Positions 11,632-21,589 of a stretch of 64,000 nucleotides of DNA are shown here, piece by piece; within the stretch, counting starts at the first letter, position 1; every line of letters starts with the position of its first letter. This stretch comes from Nematopogon swammerdamellus (Eukaryota; Arthropoda; Insecta; Lepidoptera; Adelidae). The notes beneath the pieces are model-generated. The model was not told the DNA's origin and ran no database searches. It saw only the letters and a list, made by a program, of their open reading frames with translations. Where the stretch lies: contig OX336341.1 in NCBI GenBank assembly GCA_946902875.1, forward strand, positions 496,001 to 560,000, written 5' to 3'. Position numbers and translations under genes: made by a program.

Positions 11632-12011
11632 CAACGCAAAAGTATGAAACAGACATACCATCTGTTCAAATTGAATTTGAAAGAGACGGCGGACACCTTA
11701 TCCATCCTAAAGCCATACAGTTTCCAGCAAAGTTTAATTATGGAACAGCTGAGAGACGGATGTTACCGATAATTTTGTCATGGGCCTCCACTGTCCATAA
11801 AATGCAGGGTAGTACTGTTGACCGTGCTGTCGTGTATTTGGGCTCCAGACTATTTGAGGAGGGTCAAGCGTATGTTGCATTGAGTCGCGTAAAGTCTTTA
11901 GAAGGGTTATGTATTGAGGAGCTTGATTGTGAGTAATTGACAGGTAAGAAAACGAGTAACAAAGATGCAATGAGAGAGTTGGAAAGGATGACGAGTTTAC
12001 GTAATAAATGA
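11632..12011 (+). pseudogene. Helitron Pif1-like helicase, C-terminal relic
   Basis: In frame from about 11,640, the translation contains [47 protein letters not shown] and ELDCE. These are the last conserved motifs of a Pif1/RecD-type superfamily 1 helicase: the strand-engaging HKxQG block and the ALSRV motif VI region that contacts ATP and DNA. The Walker A, Walker B and the Rep nuclease expected upstream are absent, replaced by the 130-bp array, which runs into the same frame from 11,544. A stop at 11,934-11,936 interrupts the frame. The following codons (LTGKKTSNKDAMRELERM) still match the expected Helitron C-terminus and end at TGA 12,009-12,011. It is a truncated, interrupted remnant that identifies the element as Helitron-related. 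An unrelated host Pif1 gene is unlikely given the context. Confidence 0.88.
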
Positions 12012-12047
12012 TACGAGCCAAAAATCAAACTAAAAACGAGTAAATAA

Positions 12048-12592
12048 AAAAATAGGTAAAAAAACTTTTAAGTTAAACGGTTTTATTAAAAATAAAAAAT
12101 TAAAAAAAAAACAGCTGCACAAAAAACTAGAAAATAATAAGGACACAAGCCTGGGCCTTCTTAAGATTTTACGTATGGGTAAGAAATCGTGCAATACTAG
12201 CGTGCTGTCTTCTCATGTCGGATGCCAAAGGGCACATTGTGTCGCTGCGTCAGCGGATTATGTAATAAATTGAGACTTTTAACAGACTAATATAAAAACG
12301 TGGGGCGTATAATATGCGTAATAAATAACATGCGCCCCACGTTTTTATATTAGTCTGTTAAAAGTCTCAATTTATTACTTATTCCGCTGACGCAGCGACA
12401 CAATGTGCCCTTTGGCATCCGACATGAGAAGACAGCACGCTAGTATTGCACGATTTCTTACCCATACGTAAAATCTTAAGAAGGCCCAGGCTTGTGTCCT
12501 TATTATTTTCTAGTTTTTTGTGCAGCTGTTTTTTTTTTAATTTTTTATTTTTAATAAAACCGTTTAACTTAAAAGTTTTTTTACCTATTTTT
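12048..12592. repeat. Long near-perfect palindrome, arms about 260 bp
   Basis: The left arm (12,048-12,308) and right arm (12,333-12,592) are almost exact reverse complements around a loop of about 24 bp. They differ at a handful of positions, for example GGATTATG against TTATTCC. The outer ends carry the AAACGGTTTTATT motif. Copy 2 has the same structure. A transcript would fold into a long double-stranded hairpin. Confidence 0.95.
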
Positions 12593-13130
12593 AGAAGTTT
12601 ATGTTTATTAATATTGAAGAGAGGTGAAACTGCTTCCCTTTATGTTCATAAGTGACGCCATCAGCAAATAACTAGGGATCTAATCAGATGTAGACACCAA
12701 AAACCAAAACACGAACAAGTTACCAGAGTACGTCATATATATTATCTGGGTCGCCCACAGACAAGATATGGCGCTGGAAATAAGATCACCGCCTGATCTA
12801 CGGCAGGAAGTCGCTGTTGTAGCCTGCTCCGCTGACTGATGATGCCAACCGTGGCCACGCCTCTTCCCAAATCTTCAAATAAATGTAGTCGCTTCATGCC
12901 ACTCTGTCAGTAATAATAAAATAATAATAAATCTAAGGATTTTTTAAACTAAATCATACAATGCTAATCATACAAACTAAATCATACACTGCCAGAAAGT
13001 CCAGGGCTAGTTTATAATAATTATTTAGTTTCAAAAATGCATTTATTTCATCTTTGAACAAACTGACGCTCAGACATCTCAAACATAATCTACGATTTTT
13101 ACAATCCATTTTCATGTTTCTAATAAGCAC
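12593..13130. other. Intergenic DNA
   Basis: No gene. The segment 12,760-12,910 (GATATGGCGCTGGAAATAAG to AATAAATGTAGTCGC) is less AT-rich and carries an AATAAA. It could be part of an LTR or other retroelement, but no coding or terminal feature supports that. Confidence 0.35.
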
Positions 13131-13449
13131 CCACACTATTCGCTACAAGATCAGTTCAATCCATGAATACGCGCCCCACTACTTTTTGTGCGGGAGGGGT
13201 CGGGGTTAGTGTGTAACGATAGAACTATACTCAAATCAAAACAAACGTGCAGCTCGCACAACAAAATTTTATGGCTTAGTGAAGGGAGATTCCCTCCACT
13301 AAGCCATAAAACTTTATTATGCGAACTGCACGTTTGTTTTGATTTGAGAATAACACACTAGCAGCAGGTTGCACACTTGTACTGTAATCGATTAATCGAT
13401 TAAGAGGAAGGGTGGGGCGCGTCTTCGTGGATTGAACTATCTTGTATAG
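13131..13449. mobile_element. Foldback MITE
   Basis: Outer arms: ACACTATTCGCTACAAGATC... and its inverse near 13,420-13,449, both including TTCAATCCA(T/C)GAA and GCGCCCCAC. Inner arms: CAAATCAAAACAAACGTGCA (13,232-13,251) and TGCACGTTTGTTTTGATTTG (13,328-13,347), closing on GTGAAGGGAGATTCCCTCCAC. The region between outer and inner arms is asymmetric, so the palindrome is imperfect there. No ORF. Confidence 0.8.
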
Positions 13450-14577
13450 TGTTCACGTAAAGAGTAATACGATTTTATAATTAGGTTTTGTAGCTATACA
13501 CTTGGCAGATGAAGCTTTTGGATATTTTGGCTAATCGTGATGTCACGAGTCTGAGTTCCTGCCTCTGTCTGTGTGCTGTAACTATGAAAGACTCCGTTAA
13601 CAGGAGTGTTTTGAATTTTTTGACGAAAATATTTTGTCTAATATGATAGGATACTGGATTAGGACTACATAAATTACTCGGAATCGATTTTTGTTTGGTC
13701 TGGGATATTTGGATGTGTAAACATTTATACCGATAGAGGAGATTGAATTTCACTTGAATTTGAGTTTCTCTGATCCGGCCAGACGAGAGTTTAAATTTAT
13801 TTGAACTTAAATTGATTTTAATTTCTATTTTACCAGTATATTATAATGTGTGTAGCTAACACTATTTACCCATAGTAATATTCATATCGAAATCAAATGA
13901 ACACTAAATTACCTTCTAATATTTCTGAAGAAAAATAAATACAAAGTCGACGAGTACATAGGCAAACTGTCAGTGCAATATTTTACCTTTGGCGCTAGAA
14001 GTGCAGTGAACATTGGCAACTGCTTCCACTTTGTTACTCTGCTAAGTGTAAGAGCGTTCTGACAATTGGCCGGTGGCGCTGCGCCTCCTAATGTTAGACT
14101 TTCCTATTCTAATGTCAGCCGCGTAGTAAAACACTTGTCTCGAGCTGACTACAAAACAGTTTATTTGCCCCACGATTACACACATATTTGACTCCGGGCG
14201 GGAAGAAGCGGGTCGGCCCGACCCCCGCCCCACCGCCGGCACCAGGGCCATCCATCAACGGTCCGCGGGCTCGACACACCGACAGACAGGGCTACATCAT
14301 GAATATTTATAGTGCTTCCGTCCTACGGCGCGGCGGCGCGCGGGGTTAAGTGTGTGTTAAAACATCGCGTCCTTGAAAACGGGGTAACGGCGAGCGGCGA
14401 CATTGAAGTGAGAGAGCTCCCGTGACTGGGCTAGTGATAGAGTTTGCTTTTCGCTGAGGAGAGCTAGGTCACAATGATTGTTCAATTAATTTTGCAATAG
14501 CATATTAGGTCCTATGTAATGTTATTTTATTAGGTACTATGTTATACTGTAATATGTTTTAACTAATCTATAATCTA
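13450..14577. other. Intergenic DNA with one GC-rich patch
   Basis: No gene. 14,190-14,420 is CpG-rich (GCCCGACCCCCGCCC, GGCGCGGCGGCGCGCG) and contains CATGAATATTTATAG at 14,297-14,311. It could be regulatory, with no further evidence. Confidence 0.35.
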
Positions 14578-14621
14578 TGTAAAAATTGCAATTTCTATAT
14601 ACAGAAATTGCAATTTTTACA
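14578..14621. repeat. Perfect 19-bp hairpin
   Basis: TGTAAAAATTGCAATTTCT (14,578-14,596) and its exact reverse complement (14,603-14,621) are separated by 6 bp. Too short and isolated to assign to an element. Confidence 0.9.
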
Positions 14622-14779
14622 GTTACAGTTTTAAAAGTAAAGAAATACTATTTCAGTATATTAATCCAATGAAATGTATAACATTGTTAAATTGATATTC
14701 CCATTCAAAATATTTTCTGAATAAAGCCAAAATACAGCTGCACGGAAACGCATATTTCCTGAAAATAAGCCGAAAATGG

Positions 14780-14975
14780 CGAGCTTGTGAGCCGCCCTGG
14801 CTAGCGGCGGCGGCGGCGGAGGGCCGCCCTCCGGCCTCGCGGCAGGTGGCATGATGGATCGCCGCCGCTACACGATTGCCGCCACGAAACCGAGCGCCGC
14901 CGCCTAGCCGCCGGCGCCGGGACCGGCGACGTGTCGCATGTCTGCCGGCCGGCGGCGGCGGCGTTGCTGCTTTTA
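14780..14975. promoter_or_regulatory. GC-rich, CGG-repeat island
   Basis: Clusters of GGCGGCGGCGGCGG on both strands within otherwise AT-rich DNA. The reverse-strand ORFs here (14,653-15,060) are Pro/Arg-rich by composition and have no domain, so I do not call a gene. It may be a CpG island or a simple expansion. Confidence 0.25.
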
Positions 14976-15423
14976 TTCTACACTTTAAATCTGTGACAAT
15001 ATTCACAAGACAGAGGCTATTTGTTCTATAGCCCAGTGGATCTAGGCTTTGAGCTTTCATTAATTCATAATAATATTTTCTTTTTCTCGTTCGCTAGTGT
15101 ATCCTTATATGAATTAGATTATCAGAGATCTTACAGAAATTTTCAGTGCATTTTTTTAAATCAGGTTTTAAGTACCTATTCCTTCCAAGCGGAAGAATAT
15201 TAGAGGAAGATTTTTGTTTCAAAATGTTGACGATATTTGTATATAGGCTGTAAAAAAGGAAACATTACTTTTTTCATATACTGATCACCACCAATGTAAA
15301 TAGAGTGATCAGATTCTTGAGTATTCACGTTCATGCTGTAAATATTAATGTTCTTGTGAGCGGTAGCATGAGTTAATTTAAGTGATAAATGATAATATAT
15401 ATATAAATTATAATAATTCTGAG
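14976..15423. other. AT-rich spacer
   Basis: No gene or recognised repeat up to the hAT target duplication. Confidence 0.5.
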
Positions 15424-15431
15424 GTACTAAC

Positions 15432-16117
15432 CAGGGATGTTGCGGATATTCGCATCCGCATCCGTAAATGCGGAATATCCGCATTGATTTTCACATCCGC
15501 ATCTGCATTCGCATCCGCATTAAATCGATGCGGAACTCATGCGGATGCGGATGTAGTGCAGGTTGAGACTATGAAATTGGGCGGAGTCCGCGAGTGGCGC
15601 CCGCTGCAATTGACCATAGGAAGGGAATATGCTGTGCGACGGTGCAGTGAAGTGCTGACGACTTTGTTTTCCATTATTATTGCGTCATTTCATTCCGTCA
15701 CGTTTCGTGTATGCATGCATTCGTGTCTAAACACGCGCGACGACGCGTCTTCTAAGTTGAATTTCCGACTCGAGTATTCCACTTGCACTGTATATAGTGC
15801 GGCGAAGTATAGTGTCCCAGAAGTGAATGTTATTCATAAAGTGTAACAACAATGTCACCACCGGTACGAAGTGAGATTTGGACTTATTTTAAGGCGGATG
15901 AAAATCATCGCGAAAAATCGCTGTGTATAATATGTAATAAAAATACTCTCGATATTAAAAGCATAATCTCATAATCAAGGACTTAAACTAACCGGCTCTT
16001 CAAGCAATCTTGTTAACATCCGCATCCGCATCCGCATCCGCGGATGTGAGCGTCCAAAAATCCGCATCTGCATCCGTATCCGCGGATGTCAAATAAATCG
16101 CATCCGCAACATCCCTG
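15432..16117 (+). mobile_element. Non-autonomous hAT element with 8-bp target duplication
   Basis: The ends are CAGGGATGTTGCGGAT and, inverted, ATCCGCAACATCCCTG. They are bounded on both sides by the identical 8-bp GTACTAAC (15,424-15,431 and 16,118-16,125). An 8-bp duplication and CAGGG-type ends are hallmarks of the hAT superfamily. Subterminal DNA on both sides is packed with GCATCCGCATCC-type repeats, likely transposase-binding sites. The interior holds the start of a BED-finger ORF (15,852-15,974). Perfect duplication suggests a fairly recent insertion. Confidence 0.93.
15852..15974 (+). pseudogene. Truncated BED-type zinc finger ORF of hAT transposase
   Basis: A 40-codon ORF. Residues 8-31 read EIWTYF...SLCIICN, which fits the first half of a BED zinc finger: an aromatic-rich start followed by CxxC at residues 25 and 28. 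The downstream His/Cys ligands and the whole catalytic and dimerisation region are missing, because the frame ends at TAA 15,972 and the element's right subterminal repeats follow. In autonomous hAT elements this finger binds the subterminal repeats. Here it marks the element as an internally deleted derivative. Whether the short ORF is translated is unknown. Confidence 0.75.
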
Positions 16118-16185
16118 GTACTAACAAAACATTGTGACTTGCGAACCTATGGACGAAAATCACACAATAAACAATCACCTCCGAG

Positions 16186-16315
16186 AAGGTACCGGCGCCG
16201 GCTACACTGAACTGGACGTAAAATACGAACTATATACCTACTTCGACCGACCTTTCATTCAATACGGTGGTATCAATCCAACTTGATAAATCCTACCACC
16301 GAGTAAATTAACGGA
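16186..16315 (-). mobile_element. SINE-B fragment
   Basis: The reverse complement gives the middle of SINE-B: the GGTGGTAGG-like start, the TACCACCG core region and GTCCAGTTCAGTGTAGCCGG. Head and poly-A tail are missing. It is joined directly to TCCGAGAAGGTA, which belongs to the SINE-T body at 25,380, so it may be a recombinant. Confidence 0.7.
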
Positions 16316-16544
16316 AGAGATTTTTTTGTGAATTTCACGATCGGACGTCGATCCATACCTCCACACCACCTGACTAACGAGGCTAACAAGTTGCTGATAA
16401 GTTGTGTACGAGTAACTACTCTTCACCTTACAGAACCGACTGGACGTAGACAGGTATTTTTTTTTTTCTCGAATTTCGCCCAGTTATTACTCGAACTAGA
16501 GTAACAATAGATACAGCAATAGCAGACAAAACTAAGGTAACATA

Positions 16545-16805
16545 CATACATACATAGCATCACGCCTGTTTCCCGGTGGGGTAGGCAGAGATAACGGATC
16601 TCCACGTGCCACTATCCTGACACACTTCTGCCGCCTCTTCCACTCTCATAATGTTCTTCATGCATGCTCGTCGGTTACGGGTACTACGTACTTGACCCTT
16701 TTTGAGCACATGCCCGATCTGGTCTAGGCACGTGCGTCTAGGGCGACCCTTCCCAACTCTTCCACTCACATTTGCTCCTATAAATTTCTTTCGTTAGTCT
16801 CCTAA
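16545..16805 (-). pseudogene. RTE-type LINE 3' end
   Basis: On the minus strand the frame 16,769-16,560 encodes GRVGKGRPRRTCLDQIGHV, LKKGQVRSTRNRRACMKNIM and VISAYPTGKQA. This is the same C-terminal region as at 6303 but more complete, reaching the natural end. The 3' tail GGCGTGATGCTATGTATG followed by TATG repeats is intact. It is 5' truncated, with no reverse transcriptase left. The sequence before the tail (CTCTGCCTACCCCACCGGGA) resembles the end of SINE-A, pointing to this LINE as the likely SINE-A partner. Confidence 0.88.
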
Positions 16806-16855
16806 GGTACAGGAAATGTTATTTATTTAAGATTATTCCGTTCCGTATTATTTGT

Positions 16856-17150
16856 TAGCCTCGGTAGCTCAGTGGCGCGGTCGCTCGACCGATGGAACTG
16901 TAGGTCCCTTCCCTTCTTACCTTACTAGGTGGTAGGGTTTATCCCCACCGGGTTGATACCACCGCACCGCATCGAACGAAACGCCGGTGAAACGGCTATG
17001 TAAATAGTTCATGTTTTCCGTCCAGTTCAGTGTAGTCGACATGAAATGAAGGGAAGCACTGACATGGCACCTTGTTCACCCGGTGTTATGGGCTGACATC
17101 ACGAATGTTGTAAATGATATAGCCAACCGTGTCAGTTTCTATAAAAACAA
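16856..17150 (+). mobile_element. SINE-B with tRNA-like head
   Basis: The head GCCTCGGTAGCTCAGTGG is a good pol III A box. The B-box region appears deleted: CTCGACCGATGG runs straight into AACTGTAGGTCCC, whereas the 56-kb copy retains GTTCGGATTCC there. The body then has TACTAGGTGGTAGGG, GGGTTGATACCACCGCACCG and GTCCAGTTCAGTGTAG. It ends CCGTGTCAGTTTCTATAAAA. Confidence 0.88.
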
Positions 17151-17223
17151 TTTCGAATATTGCTGAAGTACTCAACGACATTACTGTTACATTGATAATG
17201 TTCGTACGTGTTTCCTCGGTAAT

Positions 17224-17448
17224 TTTTAACCGACTTCAAAAAAAGGAGGAAGTTATCAATTCGACTGTATTATTTTTTGTTATTGTATGTTTGTTACCTC
17301 AGAACTTTCGACTGGGTCAACCGATTTTGAAAATTATTTTATTTGAAAGCTGGTGCTTCCCGTGTGGTCCCATTTTAATTTGGTCAAAAGGCCGAGCGAT
17401 TCCGCCGAGTACATTAATAGCAAAAAATAACTAAAAAAAACCTGTGAA
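17224..17448 (+). repeat. Dispersed repeat G, copy 1
   Basis: From TAACCGACTTCAAAAAAAGG through TCAATTCGACTGTA, ACCTCAGAACTTTCGACTG and GAAAGCTGGTGCTTCC to CCCATTTTAATTTGGTCAA. A second copy lies at 40,542-40,745. It is non-coding. Such repeats are abundant in Lepidoptera, and the class is not clear from two copies. Confidence 0.8.
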
Positions 17449-17628
17449 ATAAAAAACTATTTAAAAAAATATAAAAACTGCCTTCAAAAATGTATGAAAT
17501 AAAAAAAAATCTAACCCTAGAGTTGAAGGCGGTGCTAAAGCAAGCAAAAATAACCGACCGCCTTCAACTCTAGGGTTTGATTTTTTTTATTTCATACATT
17601 TTTGAAGGCGGTTTTTATATTTTTACAT
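17449..17628. repeat. Palindromic element, arms about 80 bp
   Basis: AAAAACTGCCTTCAAAAATG...CTAACCCTAGAGTTGAAGGC on the left and its inverse from 17,555 to 17,625, with a loop of about 35 bp (17,534-17,552). It directly abuts repeat G and may be one end of the same element. Confidence 0.85.
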
Positions 17629-17639
17629 TATAATTTTAT

Positions 17640-18262
17640 TTTCATTCCAACAAACTTATTAGTGATTCATGGTCTCGCTCGACAACAGTCGTTTCGAGTA
17701 AATTGCCGGTTACACGCCATTTATTCTGAAATTCTCGGCGTTCTAAAGATTCCTACGTATAATATCGCAACATTAGCATCTGCCATTCCATATCGTCGAT
17801 ACAACAAAACAACTACTCGCAACTTGCAAGTCAGTTTCCCCTCCCAAACCCCCTCGGAAGTAGGTCACACCCTACCTCCTCCCTGCCTCCCCGCTCCGGT
17901 TGTACATCGCCGTCCGATCAATCATGGCAAATTAGCTTTTTGTTTAGCGAACGCGCCGACCAAGTTCGGCACGCCGAAAAATGTTGTGAGTTGGCGCCTG
18001 GCGCCAGCTCACGTCGAAGATTGTTTGGTCGGAGCTCGGAGTGTTGGCGTTTTGTGCGTTTGTTCGGAGGAAACATAATGTGTATTAGTTTGGTAAACAA
18101 ACTCTGTACAATCAACCTAATTGGTTTATTTTTGCACAATATGTTTTTAACACAATTTATACTTCAGCCTGGTGTGATTGCCGGTCCGAAATATTATACA
18201 CACGCTGCGCGACTACGTGAATATAATGTCACAGAGTGATTGGTCCAGTCGGTATTTGTATA
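17640..18262. other. Unassigned unique-looking DNA
   Basis: A moderately GC-rich stretch with overlapping ORFs on both strands (17,602-18,239). None shows a domain or convincing start, and I do not call them genes. It contains a compact palindrome around 17,979-18,006 (GTTGGCGCC / TGGCGCCAGC). This is a possible unique host sequence or an unknown element. Confidence 0.3.
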
Positions 18263-18751
18263 TAAGGTCTTTCAAAATTAGTTCAGATTACGCTAAGGGG
18301 GGGTTCTGTATCATATAGGGAGTAAAACCTATATAATTTTTTTGGACCTTGGGCTTTTTTTTATGTAATATATGTTTTTATGTATTTAAATAAAAAAATT
18401 GGTAGTTAATTTTTATAGCCTAATCGATTCAGTTTCATAACAGTAACAAAAAAGTCTTCATCACCATTATGATCTAACACGCGTAAGTTGGTAAAAAAAA
18501 TCAAATTCTTTCTATTCCATACTAATAAAATATAAATGTGGTTTTTCACCATTTCTGAAAGAAAGAGATCTATGTGTTGGAAGACTTTTTTGTTCCTGCC
18601 ATAAAAATGAAACGATTACTAATATTTTTTTTTACATTTTAAATAAAAAAAAATTTTTTTGTAAAAAAAAAATTCTTTGTTGTTCAAAGTGATCTATTTC
18701 CGATACAGAACCCCCCCTTTGCGTACTCGGAACTAATTTTTAAAGACCTTA
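18263..18751 (+). mobile_element. Inverted-repeat MITE M1, copy 1
   Basis: The ends AAGGTCTTTCAAAATTAGTT and, inverted, AACTAATTTTTAAAGACCTT are followed inward by CGCTAAGGGGGGGTTCTGTA and its inverse. The terminal repeats are about 50 bp. The interior is AT-rich with AGTCTTC/GAAGACT pairs and no ORF. A reverse-oriented copy lies at 33,761-34,260. The flanks (TATA / TACTG) allow a TA duplication, which would fit a Tc1/mariner or similar TIR transposon, but this is not certain. Confidence 0.88.
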
Positions 18752-19204
18752 CTGCTGGGTGTTTCAGGATAGGCTTGAGAAACTTCAGGATTCTATTCCT
18801 GGAGTTTTATTTCAAGAAAAAACTCGTTATCACTCAAATCGAAATTACGTTTTTTTTTTTCATACAAAAAAAATTTAATTGTAATAAAAACTCGATGGAC
18901 AGTGAGTATGGAAAGATTTGGCAACAGTGCTGTCTAGGCTAGGTCTAGGGAGTGCAATAATCTAGTCCAGTCTCCTTATTCTTTAGATGTCATTCAAATT
19001 TAAGTGTTTGGAATTTACCTACATGCAGTTCAATTCTACTAGTTAAGCAATAAGTTAGACGGACGTTAACCGTCCACCAAATCTTAATGAAACGATTTTC
19101 ACCACAAAGTACTATAAAATGACCGACTCTGGAAACACTTTTCAGAGCATTTCGTCTTCAAATATGGACCCCTTTCGAACCCTGAAGTTACGAAACCCTA
19201 TCCT
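18752..19204. other. AT-rich spacer
   Basis: No gene or repeat recognised. TTTCAGGATAG at 18,763 and CTATCCTGAAACACC at 19,198 are near-inverse, so the stretch might itself be a 440-bp inverted-repeat element. Confidence 0.35.
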
Positions 19205-19425
19205 GAAACACCCTGGATAGGACGAGTGTGTGTCCGGAATTCTCTAACCTGGGTGTCTTCAAACGTTTTATGAACAGGCTGGATAGCCTATCAATAGTCC
19301 GCAAATCTGCTGGCATGGCACCTAACTGAGCGTTGATTCGCCAGGAGAGGTGTCTCTGACCCTGTCGACTGCACCATTGGTCCCTCGGCACAGCCACGCA
19401 TGTCGGTTTTACACACCTACAACAC
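19205..19425 (+). pseudogene. LINE 3'-terminal relic
   Basis: Keeps about 60 residues' worth of the LINE C-terminus. The equivalent of NLGVFKRF-NRLDSLS and SAGMAPN is recognisable, then the stop, TGAGCGTTGATTCGC and the 3' UTR GGTCCCTCGGCACAGCC. It is very similar to the copy at 3690-4214. The 5' part, with all enzymatic motifs, is absent. Confidence 0.8.
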
Positions 19426-19433
19426 GACTGGAC

Positions 19434-19497
19434 GGTACATCCAAAGAGTTTGTATTACGTCGCAGCGACGTAATACAAACTCTCTGGGTACATCCAA
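19434..19497. repeat. Hairpin flanked by 11-bp direct repeats
   Basis: GGTACATCCAA occurs at 19,434-19,444 and 19,487-19,497. Between them lies a perfect 19-bp inverted repeat (AGAGTTTGTATTACGTCGC and its inverse, 1-bp spacer). The layout mimics a minimal MITE with target duplication, or a replication-slippage product. Confidence 0.85.
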
Positions 19498-20150
19498 CTT
19501 TACTTCTACCGAGAGCTGAGATATTGACACATCAATATACATAAACATATTATTTAATAGAGCTCTAACAACCCTTTTATTCGGTAACATCTAAGTCAAA
19601 AAGGAAGGAGACAAGATACGGCGGCGGCGGACAGTCGGGGCAGTTGCGTCGCGTCGTTGGGGCGACTCACGCACTCATAATTGATTATTGCGCGGAAGAA
19701 ATGATTTATGGCGGCGGCGGCGCCGGCCCATCTTTATTTGAACATGTCAGTTTGGTGCGTGATGGACGATTTTCACTCAGCCTGTTAGCAAGTAATGTTT
19801 ACTTACGCCCCGATCGATGTTCAGACCTAGCGCAATATATTGTTGTATGTCCTAGTTTTTAAAAGTACCGATCGATATTAACTAACAATGAAACCACTGA
19901 CGTAAGATGTTCTTACAATCAATTAAATAATAAATAACCTTTAACGATGTACTCGAGGCAGGCTCCCCTGACTCGTCACCATGCCGGACGGGCTCGCTAG
20001 AGGAGGGAGGGAAACGGGGGTTCGGTTCTGTCTGATTTATGTCGAGTGGAGGAAGCGTGCAAGTGTATAATTTACATAAATAGGTCCCATCTTCCTCTCC
20101 GCTAGTTTCTAGGGATATATTGAAATTACAAGCTGGACTGCTTATATAAT
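19498..20150. other. Intergenic DNA with a GCGG-rich patch
   Basis: 19,615-19,735 contains GGCGGCGGCGG runs and CATAATTGATTATTGCGCGG (19,675-19,694). No gene. The TAAT core and GC-rich context could be regulatory. Confidence 0.3.
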
Positions 20151-20485
20151 ACCGTGTAGGGCCGGTACTTAAAAATAATATTCCTACTGCATCTCTCCCC
20201 GTACATGTCGTAAAAGGCGACTAAGGGATAACGACAAGATGCCGTGTTAAAGGGCGACAGTTTAGACACCTTTCACCTTGGCACGGTCCTTCCACCTAGT
20301 CATGTAGCGGGTGAGTCTTTTTACCTGACTTGATACTTGATAGTTATCTTGCGCGAATGCTTTGCTAAACGTGGCGGTCGGTGTTGTGCTGTAATTTACA
20401 AGAGTTCTAGCATCACAACACCAATTACTCTACTTACCCCGATTTTTGCAATACAGCGTACGGTATGTATGTATGTAGTGCTTCT
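20151..20485 (+). mobile_element. SINE-A, diverged copy
   Basis: Head ACCGTGTAGGGCCGGTAC, then GTCGTAAAAGGCGACTAAGG, GGGCGACAG, TCGGTGTTGTGCTGTAATTT and TTACCCCGAT, ending with a TATG tail. About 330 bp, full length but with substitutions relative to 54,519-54,855. No internal pol III boxes are obvious, so the promoter type is unclear. Confidence 0.85.
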
Positions 20486-21049
20486 TATTTTTGGTACCAA
20501 AAAATCAGTTAAAATCATAATAATATTGTTCTTCAGTAGCGTATACACAGCTAGGTAAATGTTGACTTCCGCACCCCATTTTCCCCATCAACCGGCGACG
20601 CGCATACACCCAATCATATCTAACTCCATTTTATCACAATACATCCTTTCAAACTAGCGAGAATAACGCTCTCCCCGCCCGCCCCGCCGCTCCGCCGCCG
20701 CGCCGCCACGTTTGATAAACATGAATGAAGTAACCCCGCGCTCCCCCATTGTGCGGCCGTGGAGGTTTATCGGTGTTCACGGACCAGGGCGCGCACACAA
20801 TCCTAGCCATTTGTTAAGCAGAAAAGTCAAATAAAACGTACCTAACGGAGTATGTCGCTCATAATGTGAACTATAGCTGCATAGGTAGGTACTCGCTGTG
20901 ATAGGAGATTTCTATATGTGTATAGTTCGCATGTTATATGCGATTAAATATTAGTACCTTGCTCAGGAGGAAAACTTCACGAGGGAGCGATAAAAAATTG
21001 TGTATTTACAAATGAATAAAAAAAACATTACCCTCCTTCTGAGGCAGTC
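20486..21049. other. Intergenic DNA with a GC-rich patch
   Basis: 20,665-20,800 is CpG-rich (CCCGCCCGCCCCGCCG) and followed by TGATAAACATGAATGAAG and CCATTGTGCGGCC. No gene; possible regulatory island. Confidence 0.3.
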
Positions 21050-21285
21050 GGGTAGTATGTTCTTTATGTAGTCCGGTATGGGTGGCTAAGTCAGAGGGGC
21101 TAAAGCGCATGCTCCGACTAGCCAATATCACCTCCGAGAAGGTAGGTGCCATACCGAATATTTCCATTTTGAATTGCTAGCTATGCTGGACTAGAGGAGA
21201 TCAAAGCTGGGGCTGCTATGCGGCCATCTTACATCCAACTCAGTCGGCTACAATTTAAGGGGCAGGAATAGGACAAGTCTTACAC
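21050..21285 (-). mobile_element. SINE-T 3' fragment
   Basis: Matches the left part of the SINE-T at 25,315: GGTGGCTAAGTCAGAGGGGC, CTAGCCAATATCACCTCC, GAGAAGGTAGGTGCCATA and CAGTCGGCTACAATTTAA. In transcription sense this is the 3' half; the tRNA head is missing. Confidence 0.75.
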
Positions 21286-21589
21286 CGTCACACATTAAAT
21301 ACCTAAAAAATGTGTGTGTTATACTTTTATAAAAACTCAATAAAATTTTAGGCAAGGTAGTCTTACTTAAGTCTAATTATTTATCTACATATCTTAATTA
21401 AATGACTTCTTGATAATATAAACTTCATTTGGCGGTCACATTGACCAAATAATACAAATATTTAAAACAAACATTTTAATTTTATCTCGCTTCGACTATG
21501 CCAACAATGATTAATGAAACTGTTTGCCAAATACTCACCGCAATGTGAAGATCATTGAATTATTAGATTGACGATAATGTACGTACAAT

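Larger units (their letters stand above)
8372..12592 (+). mobile_element. Helentron/Helitron-like composite element, copy 1
   Basis: Left to right: an end module with AAACGGTTTTATTTAGCTTG (8374-8393), a TTTG repeat and about 150 bp of unique DNA; a 130-bp satellite array (8531-11,630); the C-terminal part of a Helitron helicase (11,632-12,011); and a large palindrome (12,048-12,592). The right end carries AATAAAACCGTTT, the inverse of the 13-bp motif at the left end, so the element has short terminal inverted repeats. Copy 2 at 47,054-50,162 has the same order in the opposite orientation. Helitron/Helentron derivatives are known to carry internal tandem repeats and a hairpin near one end. The assignment rests mainly on the helicase relic. 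No replication-initiator (Rep) domain is present, so the element is non-autonomous. Confidence 0.7.

Noticed and set aside
8619..11647. Series of 62-93-residue ORFs on both strands
   Set aside because: They are translations of the 130-bp satellite. The frame shifts by one base per unit, so each ORF ends after about 1.8 units. Not genes.
12760..12910. Solo LTR
   Set aside because: An AATAAA is present, but no TG...CA ends or target duplication could be found.
14653..15060. 135-residue minus-strand ORF
   Set aside because: Pro/Arg/Ala-rich because of the CGG-rich island. No domain.
15382..15846. 154-residue ORF
   Set aside because: Crosses the hAT left end and its target duplication; composition follows the GCATCC repeats.
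17602..18239. ORFs of 158, 99 and 73 residues on both strands
   Set aside because: Overlapping open frames on opposite strands, no domains, and the first starts inside a palindromic element.
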